Below are positions 17,465-26,766 of a stretch of DNA of 64,000 bases, in pieces (position 1 is the first letter of the stretch; every line of letters begins with the position of its first letter). A program made the position numbers and the translations under genes. The stretch lies in NCBI GenBank assembly GCA_036651815.1, contig JAVVXB010000012.1:1-64000 (forward strand), given 5' to 3'. The notes beneath the pieces were generated by a model. That model saw only the letters and a list, made by a program, of their open reading frames with translations, did no database searches and had not been told where the DNA came from. This DNA is from JAVVXB01 sp036651815 (GTDB lineage: Bacteria; Bacillota; Clostridia; Christensenellales; CAG-138).

Positions 17465-18505
17465 CTACTTTGGCAAACTACGCAGGGTTTTGAGCAACGC
17501 ATCCACCTGTGCGGGGTCGGTCGCCCAGGAGGTACAGAACCGTACGACGCTGTGCGTCTCATCATAGGGTTGCCAAAAGGAGTAGATAAACGACTTGTCC
17601 AATTCGGCAAGAATAGACTTTGGCAGAATCGGAAATATCTGATTGGTGGGGGATTCGGTCAAAAAGGAGTAACCTAATGCCCTGATTCCTTCACGCAGAC
17701 GCTCCGCTTGATCGTTGGCGTGCTGCGCTAGCGTAAAATACAGATCATCCTCAAACAACGCCGCAAATTGAATACCCAGCAGACGTCCTTTTGCAAACAT
17801 ACCACCCCTTTGCTTGATATGATAACGAAAATCCACATTTAAGGCGGGATCGTTGATGACGAGCGCTTCTCCAAACAGTGCGCCCATCTTGGTGCCGCCG
17901 ATGGTGAATGCATCGGTGAATTGGGCGAGGTCGGGAAGCGCCAGATCGTTGTTTTGCGAGGTCAGTGCGCAGCCAAGACGTGCTCCGTCCACATACAGGC
18001 GCATGCCATGACGATGACAGACCTCGTATAGTGAAGCAAGCTCTGTTTTTGAGTAAATCGTACCGATTTCGGTAGGATTGCTGATGTACAGCATGCCAGG
18101 CTGCACCGCGTGCTCGGCGGTAGCATCGTCAAAGTGGCTTTGAGCGAGCGCGTCAACCGTGTCCGCAGACACCTTCCCGTCGGCAGATGGGAGCGGAAGC
18201 ACCTTGTGCCCCGTGGCTTCGATTGCGCCTGATTCATGCACGTTGATATGGCCGGAAACGGCAGAAACAACGCCCTGATAGGGCTTGAGCGCCGCAGCGA
18301 TGACCGTTGCGTTGACCTGCGTGCCGCCAACTAGAAAATGTACGGCACTGCCCGGATGGTTCAACCGCGCAGCAATCCGTGTGCGCGCTAACTCACAATA
18401 AGGATCAAGCCCATATCCGGGTGTCTGTTCGCGGTTGGTTTGCACCAGCGCGTTCAGAATCCGTTCGTGGGCGCCTTCACTATAATCATTGGAAAAACTG
18501 TACAT
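17465..18505 (-). CDS. Low-specificity threonine aldolase
   Basis: A 346-residue PLP fold-type I enzyme that cleaves threonine/allo-threonine to glycine and acetaldehyde. It has the N-terminal F-SNDYSEGAHERIL substrate loop, GGTQVN phosphate-binding turn, HINVHESGAIEATGHK, and DGARLGCAL followed by the FTIGGTKMGALFGEA lysine region. The start at 18505 is set by the GNDYSEG-type N-terminus and AGGGAGG about 12 bases upstream. It diverges from the metallo-hydrolase gene across a ~100-bp gap. Confidence 0.9.
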   Translation of the reverse strand: MYSFSNDYSEGAHERILNALVQTNREQTPGYGLDPYCELARTRIAARLNHPGSAVHFLVGGTQVNATVIAAALKPYQGVVSAVSGHINVHESGAIEATGHKVLPLPSADGKVSADTVDALAQSHFDDATAEHAVQPGMLYISNPTEIGTIYSKTELASLYEVCHRHGMRLYVDGARLGCALTSQNNDLALPDLAQFTDAFTIGGTKMGALFGEALVINDPALNVDFRYHIKQRGGMFAKGRLLGIQFAALFEDDLYFTLAQHANDQAERLREGIRALGYSFLTESPTNQIFPILPKSILAELDKSFIYSFWQPYDETHSVVRFCTSWATDPAQVDALLKTLRSLPK

Positions 18506-18568
18506 GCGTAACGTAGAACCTCCCTGTGGAATCTTTATTGAGCATACAATACCACAACTTTTGGAGGA

Positions 18569-18597
18569 TTGCATTCTTTTTTGGGATTGTGTACAAT
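18569..18597 (+). promoter_or_regulatory. Promoter just ahead of the metallo-hydrolase gene
   Basis: TTGCAT at 18569-18574 and TACAAT at 18592-18597, spacer 17 bp. The -10 ends only six bases before the ATG at 18604, so the transcript would have almost no leader. Confidence 0.55.
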
Positions 18598-18603
18598 AAA
18601 AAA

Positions 18604-19881
18604 ATGAAACAATCTTTAACGATGAAACCAATGGCGTGCGCGTTACTCTGCATGGTATTGATGACCGCTGCCAGTTGCAAGCCGGCCGATGCGCAGCCCA
18701 TTCCAACACAAGCGCCAACACAGGTGATGACTGCCGCTCCGGAGAACACAACAACGGTTGCCCCTGTGATCTCCACGCAATTGCCGGAGATCACACCGAT
18801 TAAGAGTACGAATGGGCATGAGGTACGCGTAGTATTCATCAATGTTGGTAAGGGTGATGCTGCACTTGTGCAAATGGATGGGAAAAACTACTTGATCGAT
18901 ACGGGTACGGCAGAATCGACTCCGGCTTTCTTCGGAGCGTTGAATCTTTGTGGCGTGCAGAAGCTGGATGCTGTGTTTTTAACGCACACCCATAGCGACC
19001 ATATCGGCGGCATGGAGCTGCTTGGACAAAACTATGCAGTGGATCAGATCTATGCCGGATTCTATTCAGAGAATAAAAAAGATGGGACTAACAAGATTAC
19101 CACGTTGGCAGAGCAGCTTTCGTTGCCTCTGACAAGACTTACCGCGGGGGAGATGATACCGCTGAACGGTGACGTTTGCTTTGAGGTGCTTGGTCCACGC
19201 ACGCTTTGCAACGATGACAACGATAATTCGTTGGTTCTGCGGTTGGTGGTGAATGAAACGGTTCTTCTGTTTGCCGGAGACATGCAGTTTGAGGAGGAAC
19301 AACTTCTGCTGGATGCCGGCGCGAATTTAGCATCGGACGTGCTGAAGGTGGGCAATCATGGAAATCCAGATGCAACGGGAGACGGATTTGCCAAGCAGGT
19401 ACATCCGAAAATTGCGGTGATTTCAACCGATACCAAGGTGGATACGGATTCCGCAAATCCAAGGGTGATTGCAGCGCTTGGCGATGCACAGATTCTAACG
19501 ACACAGGATTATACGCGCGGTATTTTGCTTACGATTCCGGCGCATGGCGAGATGCCGGTAGCACAGGCACTGGCGGAAAAGCCGGCCGATTTACAGCTTT
19601 CCATTTTGTCGGTAGATCTGGAAACGCAGATGGCAACCATCCGTAACGATGGACAAACGGCGGATCTTTCCGGCTGCATTTTGCTTTCCGAACGAGGCGG
19701 GGAAGCTTTCCGTTTTCCGAGCGGCAGTGTTGTGGCAAGCGGCAAAACGGTGACAGTTTCCGGCGCGGGCGGTGGCGGAGATTATACGTTTATCGGTGAG
19801 AAGAAACCGTGGAGCAAGAAAAAAACGGATACCGCACTTCTGTATGACCAATATGGGAATAAACTGGCAGAAAAATTCTGA
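18604..19881 (+). CDS. ComEC/Rec2-like metallo-beta-lactamase-fold lipoprotein with C-terminal lamin-tail-like domain
   Basis: A 425-residue exported protein. The signal peptide ends in the lipobox TAASC. A Thr/Pro linker follows to ~residue 70. The metallo-beta-lactamase domain has FINVGKGDAALV, LIDTG, the metal motif HTHSDHIGG and a later FAGDMQ and VGNHGNPDA. The last ~100 residues (LSILSVDLETQMATIRND onward, with GKTVTVSGAG) look like a lamin-tail (LTD) beta sandwich. Such secreted ComEC-like hydrolases probably act on nucleic acid or phosphodiesters outside the cell; the substrate is not known. There is no ribosome-binding site before the ATG. A second ATG at 18622 is possible. Confidence 0.87.
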   Translation: MKQSLTMKPMACALLCMVLMTAASCKPADAQPIPTQAPTQVMTAAPENTTTVAPVISTQLPEITPIKSTNGHEVRVVFINVGKGDAALVQMDGKNYLIDTGTAESTPAFFGALNLCGVQKLDAVFLTHTHSDHIGGMELLGQNYAVDQIYAGFYSENKKDGTNKITTLAEQLSLPLTRLTAGEMIPLNGDVCFEVLGPRTLCNDDNDNSLVLRLVVNETVLLFAGDMQFEEEQLLLDAGANLASDVLKVGNHGNPDATGDGFAKQVHPKIAVISTDTKVDTDSANPRVIAALGDAQILTTQDYTRGILLTIPAHGEMPVAQALAEKPADLQLSILSVDLETQMATIRNDGQTADLSGCILLSERGGEAFRFPSGSVVASGKTVTVSGAGGGGDYTFIGEKKPWSKKKTDTALLYDQYGNKLAEKF

Positions 19882-19982
19882 CGGGATGTACAAATTATAG
19901 AACCGTCATGCAGAACGTATGCAGCATTGTGCAGGAGGACGAAAAAAGCCCACAGATGCTGGCAATATCAATAAAAACATGC

Positions 19983-20008
19983 AGGTGCGCAGATATGCGC
20001 ACCTTTTT
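19983..20008 (+). terminator. Rho-independent terminator after the metallo-hydrolase gene
   Basis: AGGTGCGCA pairs with TGCGCACCT around GATA, followed by TTTT. Confidence 0.85.
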
Positions 20009-20040
20009 AATGCACAAAAGATCCAACAAAGTGTATAAAT

Positions 20041-20156
20041 ATTAGATATAATATTCATATCATTTGTAAGACGTCACTTTTTACCGTCCTACAACTTGAT
20101 GTATGAAAGTATCGCATTTTAGCGGCTTGTGAGGATTGTCAACCCCCGCAAGGGGA
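20041..20156 (+). promoter_or_regulatory. Upstream region of cooS with possible -10 and palindrome
   Basis: TATAAT at 20047-20052 lies inside the palindrome GATAT-7-ATATC (20045-20061), with no good -35. A short hairpin CCCCGCAAGGGG sits at about 20144-20155, in the leader just before the gene. The palindrome could bind a regulator; none is identified. Confidence 0.35.
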
Positions 20157-20217
20157 TGTTATGATCATGTGGTCAAAAAAGGGAAACCAATTATATAGAA
20201 ACAAATCGGAGAGCAGC

Positions 20218-22125
20218 ATGGAAGCAAAAACGAAAAGAAAACATCAGTTGATTACCATTGAGGAAATGGAGCAGGCGACCGCGCGCTTGTTAGAAACTGG
20301 CGCAAAGGTTGGCGCGGACAGCTGGCAACAACGCGTGAAGAACCAAACCCCACACTGTAAGTTTGGTGAAGAGGGCGTTTGCTGCCGTATCTGCACGATG
20401 GGCCCGTGTCGAATTACGCCCAAAGCGCCACGTGGCATCTGCGGATGTGATATGCACGGCATGGTTGCGCGCAATTTTGTGCGTTTTGCAGCTGGCGGCG
20501 CGGCGACCCATTCGGATCACGGCCGTGAGATTTGCCATACGCTGTATCATACCAGTACGGATGGAAACTACAGAATTACAGACGTCGACAAACTGTTTCG
20601 AATTGCGAAAGAATGGAATATTTCAACCGAAGGTAAGGATCTGTATGACCTAGCGCACGAAGTTGCCGAAGCCGGTCTGCTCGAATACGGTAAACCATTT
20701 GGCGTACAGAATAACCTCAAGCGCGCCCCCAAGGAGCGGCAGGAGGTTTGGACACGCGAAAATATTGCGCCTGGTGCCATCGACAAGGAAGTTGCCCGCG
20801 CACTGCACATGAGCACCATGGGCTGCTCCAGTGATTACGAAGCGTTGATTCGCCAGGCGCTCAAGTGCGGACTGAGCGACGGCTGGGGCGGCAGCATGAT
20901 GGGCACTGATTTTTCCGATGTCATGTTCGGCACGCCTATGCCTTCGGATACCGAGGCAAACCTGGGCGTGTTGGAAAAGGACATGGTCAACATCATTGTT
21001 CACGGTCACGACCCGTCGCTGTCGGAGATGATCGTGCGCTACAGTACCGATCCTGATATGATACGCCTTGCCCACAGCGTTGGTGCGCGGGGCATCAACA
21101 TCGCCGGCGTCTGCTGCACTAGCAACGAGGTTGCCATGCGTCACGGCATTCCCATGGCGGGCAACTTTCTCCAGCAAGAGAATGTTGTGCTGACGGGTGC
21201 GTGTGAAGCAATTGTGGTGGACGTGCAGTGCATCTTCCCATCTCTTGGACCGCTGAGCAAGTGCTTCCACACAAAATTCGTGACTACCTCTCCGGTGGCA
21301 CGGATTCCCGAGAGTGATTTTATCGAATTTCACAGCGAAACTGCGGGAGACAACGCAAAAGCCATTGTGAAACTGGCCATTGAAAACTTTCCGAATCGCA
21401 AGCAGGATCTCATCCATATTCCCCGGCTTAAGCAGAAGGCCACCGTTGGCTATTCCGTTGAGGCCATCGAAAAGACGCTGGATACTGTGACCAATACCCA
21501 AGTGGATGTTACCGGAACGATGCTTCCGCTCGTGGACTGCATCAAATCGGGTGTTCTCCGCGGCGCGGTCGCTATGGTTGGTTGCAACAACCCCAAGATT
21601 CGCAGCGACTATGGCCACATTGAGCTGATGAAAAAACTCATTGCCAACGATGTCATTCTCGTGCTCTCCGGCTGCAGTGCACAGGCTGCCGCGAAAGCCG
21701 GCCTGATGGACAAGAACGCGAAGGATTTATGTGGCGCAGGCTTGAGACGCGTGTGCGAGCTGGCGGACATTCCACCGGTGCTTCACATGGGCTCCTGCGT
21801 GGATATCAGCCGCATGATGATTTTGGCAAGTCGCATTGCTACGGATTGGGGAATCAACATCCCTCAATTGCCTCTCATTGGCTGCGCTCCGGAATGGATG
21901 AGCGAAAAAGCTGTTTCAATCGGCAGTTATGTTGTTGCCACGGGTATAGATACCTTCCTTGGCGTTTCCCCACAGATTAAGGGAAGCGACAAGGTTTGGA
22001 ATCTGCTTAATGGCGGTCTGAAAGAGTGGGTAGGCGCAAGCTTCACCATTCTGGATGATATTGAGACCATGGGCAATGAAATGCTGAAGCGGATCGAAGA
22101 AAAGCGCGAAGCGCTGGGGATTTAA
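20218..22125 (+). CDS. cooS: Carbon monoxide dehydrogenase catalytic subunit (Ni-Fe-S)
   Basis: A 635-residue anaerobic CODH that interconverts CO and CO2 at the Ni-Fe4-S4 C-cluster. The B/D-cluster cysteines are at 47, 55, 56, 59, 64, 75 and 77. C-cluster ligands are all recognisable: His in NIIVHGHDP, and Cys in AGVCCTSNE, LTGACEAIV, MVGCNNPK, LSGCSAQAA and HMGSCVDIS. The start at 20218 has GGAGAG six bases upstream and gives the family length; 20161 would add 19 residues. cooC follows after three bases and acsB next, so this copy probably serves acetyl-CoA synthesis or cleavage. Confidence 0.97.
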   Translation: MEAKTKRKHQLITIEEMEQATARLLETGAKVGADSWQQRVKNQTPHCKFGEEGVCCRICTMGPCRITPKAPRGICGCDMHGMVARNFVRFAAGGAATHSDHGREICHTLYHTSTDGNYRITDVDKLFRIAKEWNISTEGKDLYDLAHEVAEAGLLEYGKPFGVQNNLKRAPKERQEVWTRENIAPGAIDKEVARALHMSTMGCSSDYEALIRQALKCGLSDGWGGSMMGTDFSDVMFGTPMPSDTEANLGVLEKDMVNIIVHGHDPSLSEMIVRYSTDPDMIRLAHSVGARGINIAGVCCTSNEVAMRHGIPMAGNFLQQENVVLTGACEAIVVDVQCIFPSLGPLSKCFHTKFVTTSPVARIPESDFIEFHSETAGDNAKAIVKLAIENFPNRKQDLIHIPRLKQKATVGYSVEAIEKTLDTVTNTQVDVTGTMLPLVDCIKSGVLRGAVAMVGCNNPKIRSDYGHIELMKKLIANDVILVLSGCSAQAAAKAGLMDKNAKDLCGAGLRRVCELADIPPVLHMGSCVDISRMMILASRIATDWGINIPQLPLIGCAPEWMSEKAVSIGSYVVATGIDTFLGVSPQIKGSDKVWNLLNGGLKEWVGASFTILDDIETMGNEMLKRIEEKREALGI

Positions 22126-22128
22126 CTC

Positions 22129-22908
22129 ATGAAGATTGCGGTCACGGGCAAGGGAGGCGTTGGAAAGACCACGCTGTCGTCGATTCTTGCGCGGCTGTAT
22201 GCCGACGAGGGAAGAATGGTGCTTGCCGCCGATGTTGACCCGGATGCAAACCTTGGCTTGGCTCTTGGCTTTTCCCTGGAGGAGCTGGAGCAAATTGTTC
22301 CGCTGAGTCAGCAGCGTGAGCTGGTGCAGGAACGTACGGGCGCACAGGCAGGTACCTTTGCAAAATTCTTTAAAATGAATCCTCGTGTGGACGATATTCC
22401 AGGCTTGTTTGCCAAAGAGAAGCATGGAGTAAAGCTGCTGGTTCTCGGCACGGTTAAAAAAGGCGGCGGCGGTTGCGTATGTCCCGAACATGTGTTGCTT
22501 AAGCAAATCATTTCGCATCTGCTGTTGCAAAACGAAGATGTTGTTGTATTGGACATGGAGGCGGGGCTTGAACATCTGGGCCGCGGCACGACGGACTGTG
22601 TGGATCGTTTCCTTGTGGTGGTGGAGCCAGGTAGCCGCAGCGTGCAGACATATCACAGCGTCAAGCGTCTCGCTGAGGATCTGGGCATTTCCCGTGTGGA
22701 CGTGGTTGCCAATAAAGTGGCGAGTCTGGCAGACGAAATATTCATTCGGGCAAATGTTCCTGCGGATGCGCTGCTTGGCATCATCCACACAGACGAAGCC
22801 GTGCGCGATGCCGATCGGCAGGGACAGAGTCCCTATGGAGCAAGCGAACGCATAATGGAAGAAATAAAAGCAATCAAACGGCGCATCGATGCAGATGCAT
22901 GCGTTTAA
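22129..22908 (+). CDS. cooC: CooC-type nickel-insertion ATPase
   Basis: A 259-residue P-loop ATPase of the MinD/SIMIBI class that matures the CODH nickel centre. It has the deviant Walker A GKGGVGKTT at residue ~7, DVDPDANLGLALG, and the CxC motif in GGGCVCPEH, which binds metal at the dimer interface. LDMEAGLEHLGRGT is the switch region of the family. It lies three bases after cooS with no evident ribosome-binding site of its own, so it is likely translationally coupled. Confidence 0.94.
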   Translation: MKIAVTGKGGVGKTTLSSILARLYADEGRMVLAADVDPDANLGLALGFSLEELEQIVPLSQQRELVQERTGAQAGTFAKFFKMNPRVDDIPGLFAKEKHGVKLLVLGTVKKGGGGCVCPEHVLLKQIISHLLLQNEDVVVLDMEAGLEHLGRGTTDCVDRFLVVVEPGSRSVQTYHSVKRLAEDLGISRVDVVANKVASLADEIFIRANVPADALLGIIHTDEAVRDADRQGQSPYGASERIMEEIKAIKRRIDADACV

Positions 22909-22936
22909 ACAGTTATCACTTGGAGGAAAAACAACA

Positions 22937-25069
22937 GTGACACTATTTGATAGAATATTTAACGGTTCTGATGGCGTTTTTGAGCGTGCCGAAGCTGCGG
23001 TCAATGCAGCGGTGCACAAGTACGGCGCGGATCAGAACGCGGCGTTTCCGCAGACGGCTTACGGCCTCCCCTGCATCCATGCGTTTACCGGTTTGAAGAT
23101 TGCTACGCTTGGCGATTTGCAGGCAGCCATGCCGCATATTCGCACGATGCTTTCCCACAACAAACGCACGGAGGATGTATTTACTTCCGGCATTGGCAGT
23201 GCGCTATCGGCCGAGGTGATTGAAGCAATTAAATATGTTGAGAACGAACAGCCCTACGCCGCTCCGTTCCATGGACATCTGTCCGACGCGGAGATCCGTG
23301 AGCTGGGCGTGCCACTGGTCACCGATGCAATTCCCGGCGTAGCCGTCATCATCGGGCCGGCGCCCTCCAAGCACGAAGCGGTGGCACTGGTGAAAAGCTA
23401 TCAGTCCAAGGGCATCATTGTGTTCCTCGTTGGCGGTATCATTGCCCAGTGTGAGGAATCCGGCTTGGCCATGGGTTTCCCCGTCCGCATTGTACCCCTC
23501 GGCAACGATACCTGCAGCGTCATCCACGTCGTCAGCGTTGCGCTCCGCGCGGCTTTGATTTTTGGCGCCGTGCCTCCGGGCGATGCCGAAGCGATGTGCG
23601 AATATACCATGCAGCGCGTTCATGCGTTTGTCAATGCGTTTGCACCCGTGGACGATGAGACAACCTCCTATGGCGGCGGTGCGATTGCACTTGGTTTTCC
23701 AGTCATCACAAACGATATGACCACGAGTCTTGCTTCCGTGCCGAAGAGTCTCATCAAGCAACCGGATACCACGAAGTTCCATGCCACCTCGCTAGAGGCG
23801 CGCGATATCAAGATTCAGGTGACCAACATAGAGATTCCGGTTGCGTTTGCCAGCGCGTTTGAAGGCGAGATCATTCGCAAGGGCGACATGCAGATTGAAA
23901 TCGATGGTAGCCGCGTGGACTGCTTTGAACTGATGCAGACTCGCTCCGCTGCGGAGGTTGAGGATCATAACATCGAGTTGATCGGGCCGGATTTCGATCA
24001 AGTTGCGGTTGGTAGCAAAATCAGTATGGGTATTGTGGTGGATGTTGCCGGCAAGTCGATGCAAACGGACTTTGAACCGGTCATTGAACGAAAGTTCCAT
24101 ACTTGGCTAAACTGCATCGAAGGCGTGATGCATACCGGACAGCGTGATATGATTCGTATCCGCGTGAGCAAGGATTGCTACGAAAAAGGCTTCCGCGCCA
24201 AGCATATTGGCGAGACGCTGTATGCCAAGATTAAGTCGGACTTTGCTAGCGTTGTTGACAAATGCTCCATTAGAATTTACACACAAGCGGAAGAAGTGAA
24301 GACACTGCGCCATCGTTTTGCGGCAGCGGCGTATGAAAAACGCGATGAAAGGCTGCAGTCGCTGACCGATGAGAACGTCAAAGAGTTCTATACCTGCATT
24401 TTGTGCCAGTCGTTCAGCCCGTCCCACGTTTGTATTGTCACGCCGGAGCGCCTTGGCCTATGCGGCGCGGTCAGTTGGCTTGACGCAAAGGCAACCAACG
24501 AACTGCTGCCAAACGGACCCTGCCAGGTTGTGCCGAAAGAGGGCGTTCTCAATGATGTGACCGGCAGCTGGGATTCCGTAAACAGCGCGGTGAGCAAGTA
24601 TTCGCAGGGCATGCTTGAAAGCGTATCCCTCTATTCAATTCTGGAAGACCCAATGACCAGCTGTGGTTGCTTTGAGTGTATCTGCTGTCTCGAACCCGCC
24701 AGTGGCGGCGTGCTGATTGTCAACCGGGAACATTCCGGCATGACGCCCATGGGGATGACCTTCCCGGAGCTGGCCAGCATGACTGGCGGCGGCGTACAGA
24801 CCCCCGGGTTTATGGGCCATGGTCGGCATTTCATCGCCAGCAAGAAATTCATGAAGGCGGAAGGTGGCATTGCCCGCATAGTATGGATGCCGAAGGAACT
24901 GAAGGAAAGCGTGCTGCCCAGACTCAATCAAACGGCCAAAGATCTATATGGCATTGAGGACTTTTGTTCGATGATTGCAGATGAAACCATCACCACCGAG
25001 CCGGACGAACTCGTGGCATTCCTGACGAAGAAGGGTCACCCGGTTCTGAATATGGAGCCGTTGGTTTAA
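22937..25069 (+). CDS. acsB: Acetyl-CoA synthase (CODH/ACS beta subunit)
   Basis: A 710-residue ACS that joins CO, a methyl group and CoA at the Ni-Ni-Fe4S4 A-cluster. The Fe4S4 cysteines are in CILCQSFSPSHVC and GLCG near residues 487-512, and the distal-nickel Cys-Gly-Cys lies in SCGCFECICC near 575. The N-terminal domain that docks CODH is present (GAVPPGDAEAMCEYTMQRV). The GTG start at 22937 has GGAGG ten bases upstream; the frame is open further upstream, but only into cooC. No acsC, acsD, acsE or ferredoxin-like activator gene follows; a terminator does. Confidence 0.96.
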   Translation: MTLFDRIFNGSDGVFERAEAAVNAAVHKYGADQNAAFPQTAYGLPCIHAFTGLKIATLGDLQAAMPHIRTMLSHNKRTEDVFTSGIGSALSAEVIEAIKYVENEQPYAAPFHGHLSDAEIRELGVPLVTDAIPGVAVIIGPAPSKHEAVALVKSYQSKGIIVFLVGGIIAQCEESGLAMGFPVRIVPLGNDTCSVIHVVSVALRAALIFGAVPPGDAEAMCEYTMQRVHAFVNAFAPVDDETTSYGGGAIALGFPVITNDMTTSLASVPKSLIKQPDTTKFHATSLEARDIKIQVTNIEIPVAFASAFEGEIIRKGDMQIEIDGSRVDCFELMQTRSAAEVEDHNIELIGPDFDQVAVGSKISMGIVVDVAGKSMQTDFEPVIERKFHTWLNCIEGVMHTGQRDMIRIRVSKDCYEKGFRAKHIGETLYAKIKSDFASVVDKCSIRIYTQAEEVKTLRHRFAAAAYEKRDERLQSLTDENVKEFYTCILCQSFSPSHVCIVTPERLGLCGAVSWLDAKATNELLPNGPCQVVPKEGVLNDVTGSWDSVNSAVSKYSQGMLESVSLYSILEDPMTSCGCFECICCLEPASGGVLIVNREHSGMTPMGMTFPELASMTGGGVQTPGFMGHGRHFIASKKFMKAEGGIARIVWMPKELKESVLPRLNQTAKDLYGIEDFCSMIADETITTEPDELVAFLTKKGHPVLNMEPLV

Positions 25070-25142
25070 GAATCAAGCATCCGTCAATTGAAAATCAGGC
25101 GATTTGTCAAAAGTAAATAGGGTTATATCCGTATGACATGGC

Positions 25143-25172
25143 AATGACCGGCTTGTGATTGAGCCGGTCATT
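25143..25172 (+). terminator. Terminator after acsB
   Basis: AATGACCGGC pairs with GCCGGTCATT around a 10-nt loop, followed by TTTG. A TTATAAT -10-like element follows at 25174-25180 and may serve the next gene. Confidence 0.8.
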
Positions 25173-25220
25173 TGTTATAATGTAAGAAATTGATTTATAA
25201 ATGAAAGCGGAGGCGGAAGC

Positions 25221-26489
25221 ATGAAACGATTTTTATCGACATGGCTCGTCTGGATCGTTGTTGCGGTATTTGCACTTGCATTGCTACTTGGACTGCCGCC
25301 GTTGACGGGACAGGCAGAACAGGCCGCAAGAACGGACCTGACCGCGCTGACGAATGCGGCGTTTAACCGCATTGCCCTTGCACAGAAGAATCTCGAGGGG
25401 ATGCGCGCTGCGTCCAATGAGAACATCCTCAGCAAGGATCGCGCGGTCGCCCGCTTTTTGGCACACGATGATACGTTGCTGGAGACAGATGCGCTCGTAG
25501 TGCTGTGCGAGATGCTGCACCTGTATGAGATCGATGTTACTGGCAGCGACGGCGTGGTGATTGCGACCTCCCAGCCTGCCAATATGGGTCGAAATTTGCT
25601 GGAGGATACAAGTATATCTTGGACGAAGGCTGTGTTTGATGATCCGACTGTGGAGCAGGCTGAGCCGGATGTCGATGATGAAACCGTGTTGATCGGTGCT
25701 GTGCCGCGCACGGATATTGAAGGAATCGTATTGGTACGTGGGCGCGATGAGAGCGTCGCCACCGCAAAGGCGGCGGCCGACCCGCATGAAGTACTGCGTC
25801 AGATGTCGTTTATTCAAGATGCAATGGAGGTCGTTGAGGACGGCGAAAAAGAAGGCGTTTCGATTATAGACGGGTTGTTCACGGTACGTACGACGAGGGA
25901 TGGGGTGACCATCGCCGCGTCCCGATCATTGAGCTCCGTCTATGTGCTGCGCAATGCCATCGCGCTGGTGCTTTCGATTTTCATGGTGGTATGTGTTGTG
26001 GCTTCTGTGGTGATCCAGTCGCTGATTCCAAAGCGGAGAAGGCGCAGAGTGCACCCTGCTGAGACCGATATGCAAACGGATTCCCAGACTACGGAGGACG
26101 AAATTCTGCTACGGCAGGCTCTGCTGCCGGTATCAGCGCCGGAACCAGTGCCGGAGCAAGCAGCAAAGCGAGCGCCTGTCAAAACGGAACAGAAAAAACG
26201 GCGCAGAAGCGGCGCAGCGGCACCTGAAAACGCGCCGATTCCAGAGGATGCACAACAGACGCAAACTGACGAGGAAACAGTGACTCCGGCTGTGGAAACG
26301 CATGAAAACATACGACCGGAAACACCCGAACAGGAAGGCAAACCGGAACAGGAAGGTATGAACGAAAAATCCGAATCAACGACGTCCGCAAAGCATCGGA
26401 AAGGTGCAAAAAAAACAAAACAGCGTTCACAGTCCGATAACATCAATGAAGAAGAGCAAGATGCGGGCGGATTTGATAAGATCTTTTAA
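25221..26489 (+). CDS. Membrane protein with extracellular Cache-like domain and long charged cytoplasmic tail
   Basis: A 422-residue protein. The first helix is residues ~8-27 (WLVWIVVAVFALALLLG) and the second ~247-272. The ~220 residues between face outwards. They contain a helical start, then LYEIDVTGSDGVVIATSQPANMGRNL and a DIEGIVLVRG strand, which resembles the single-Cache sensor fold of chemoreceptors and histidine kinases. The tail (~150 residues, RRRRR then Glu/Pro/Gln-rich) has no HAMP, kinase, GGDEF or methyl-accepting region. It could be a sensor that signals through a partner, or a truncated receptor. No family can be named. RBS GGAGG 9 bases upstream. Confidence 0.7.
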   Translation: MKRFLSTWLVWIVVAVFALALLLGLPPLTGQAEQAARTDLTALTNAAFNRIALAQKNLEGMRAASNENILSKDRAVARFLAHDDTLLETDALVVLCEMLHLYEIDVTGSDGVVIATSQPANMGRNLLEDTSISWTKAVFDDPTVEQAEPDVDDETVLIGAVPRTDIEGIVLVRGRDESVATAKAAADPHEVLRQMSFIQDAMEVVEDGEKEGVSIIDGLFTVRTTRDGVTIAASRSLSSVYVLRNAIALVLSIFMVVCVVASVVIQSLIPKRRRRRVHPAETDMQTDSQTTEDEILLRQALLPVSAPEPVPEQAAKRAPVKTEQKKRRRSGAAAPENAPIPEDAQQTQTDEETVTPAVETHENIRPETPEQEGKPEQEGMNEKSESTTSAKHRKGAKKTKQRSQSDNINEEEQDAGGFDKIF

Positions 26490-26497
26490 ATGAAAAA

Positions 26498-26530
26498 AAC
26501 GCCGGAATGAAGTTGCATCGTTCCGGCGTT
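26498..26530 (+). terminator. Hairpin after the Cache-like gene
   Basis: AACGCCGGAA pairs with TTCCGGCGTT across a 13-nt loop, preceded by an A-run, so it may stop transcription from either side. The following 26531-26766 holds nothing I can assign. Confidence 0.65.
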
Positions 26531-26766
26531 CTGACTACCAAGGGAATTCGGGGTTTATTTAGGGGCGAAGCCCGGAACCAATCAAATCTGGTGCTCGCGA
26601 TGTATTCGGCGGAACGAATCGCTCCAATCGGATAGTTTTACGGCGCGTTTTTTGGATAACGTTGATATTCGACGCAAGCAAAAGCGAAGATTCCATTGAA
26701 GATAAAAGACAGCATTATTTCGGTGCTCTGCGCGGAGCTGAGATAGGACAGACAAATCGACGCGGT

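Noticed and set aside
20087..20098. CCGTCCTACAA upstream of cooS as a further site for the FadR-type regulator
   Set aside because: It matches only one side of the motif well, lacks the first T, and CODH genes have no obvious link to the sugar locus.
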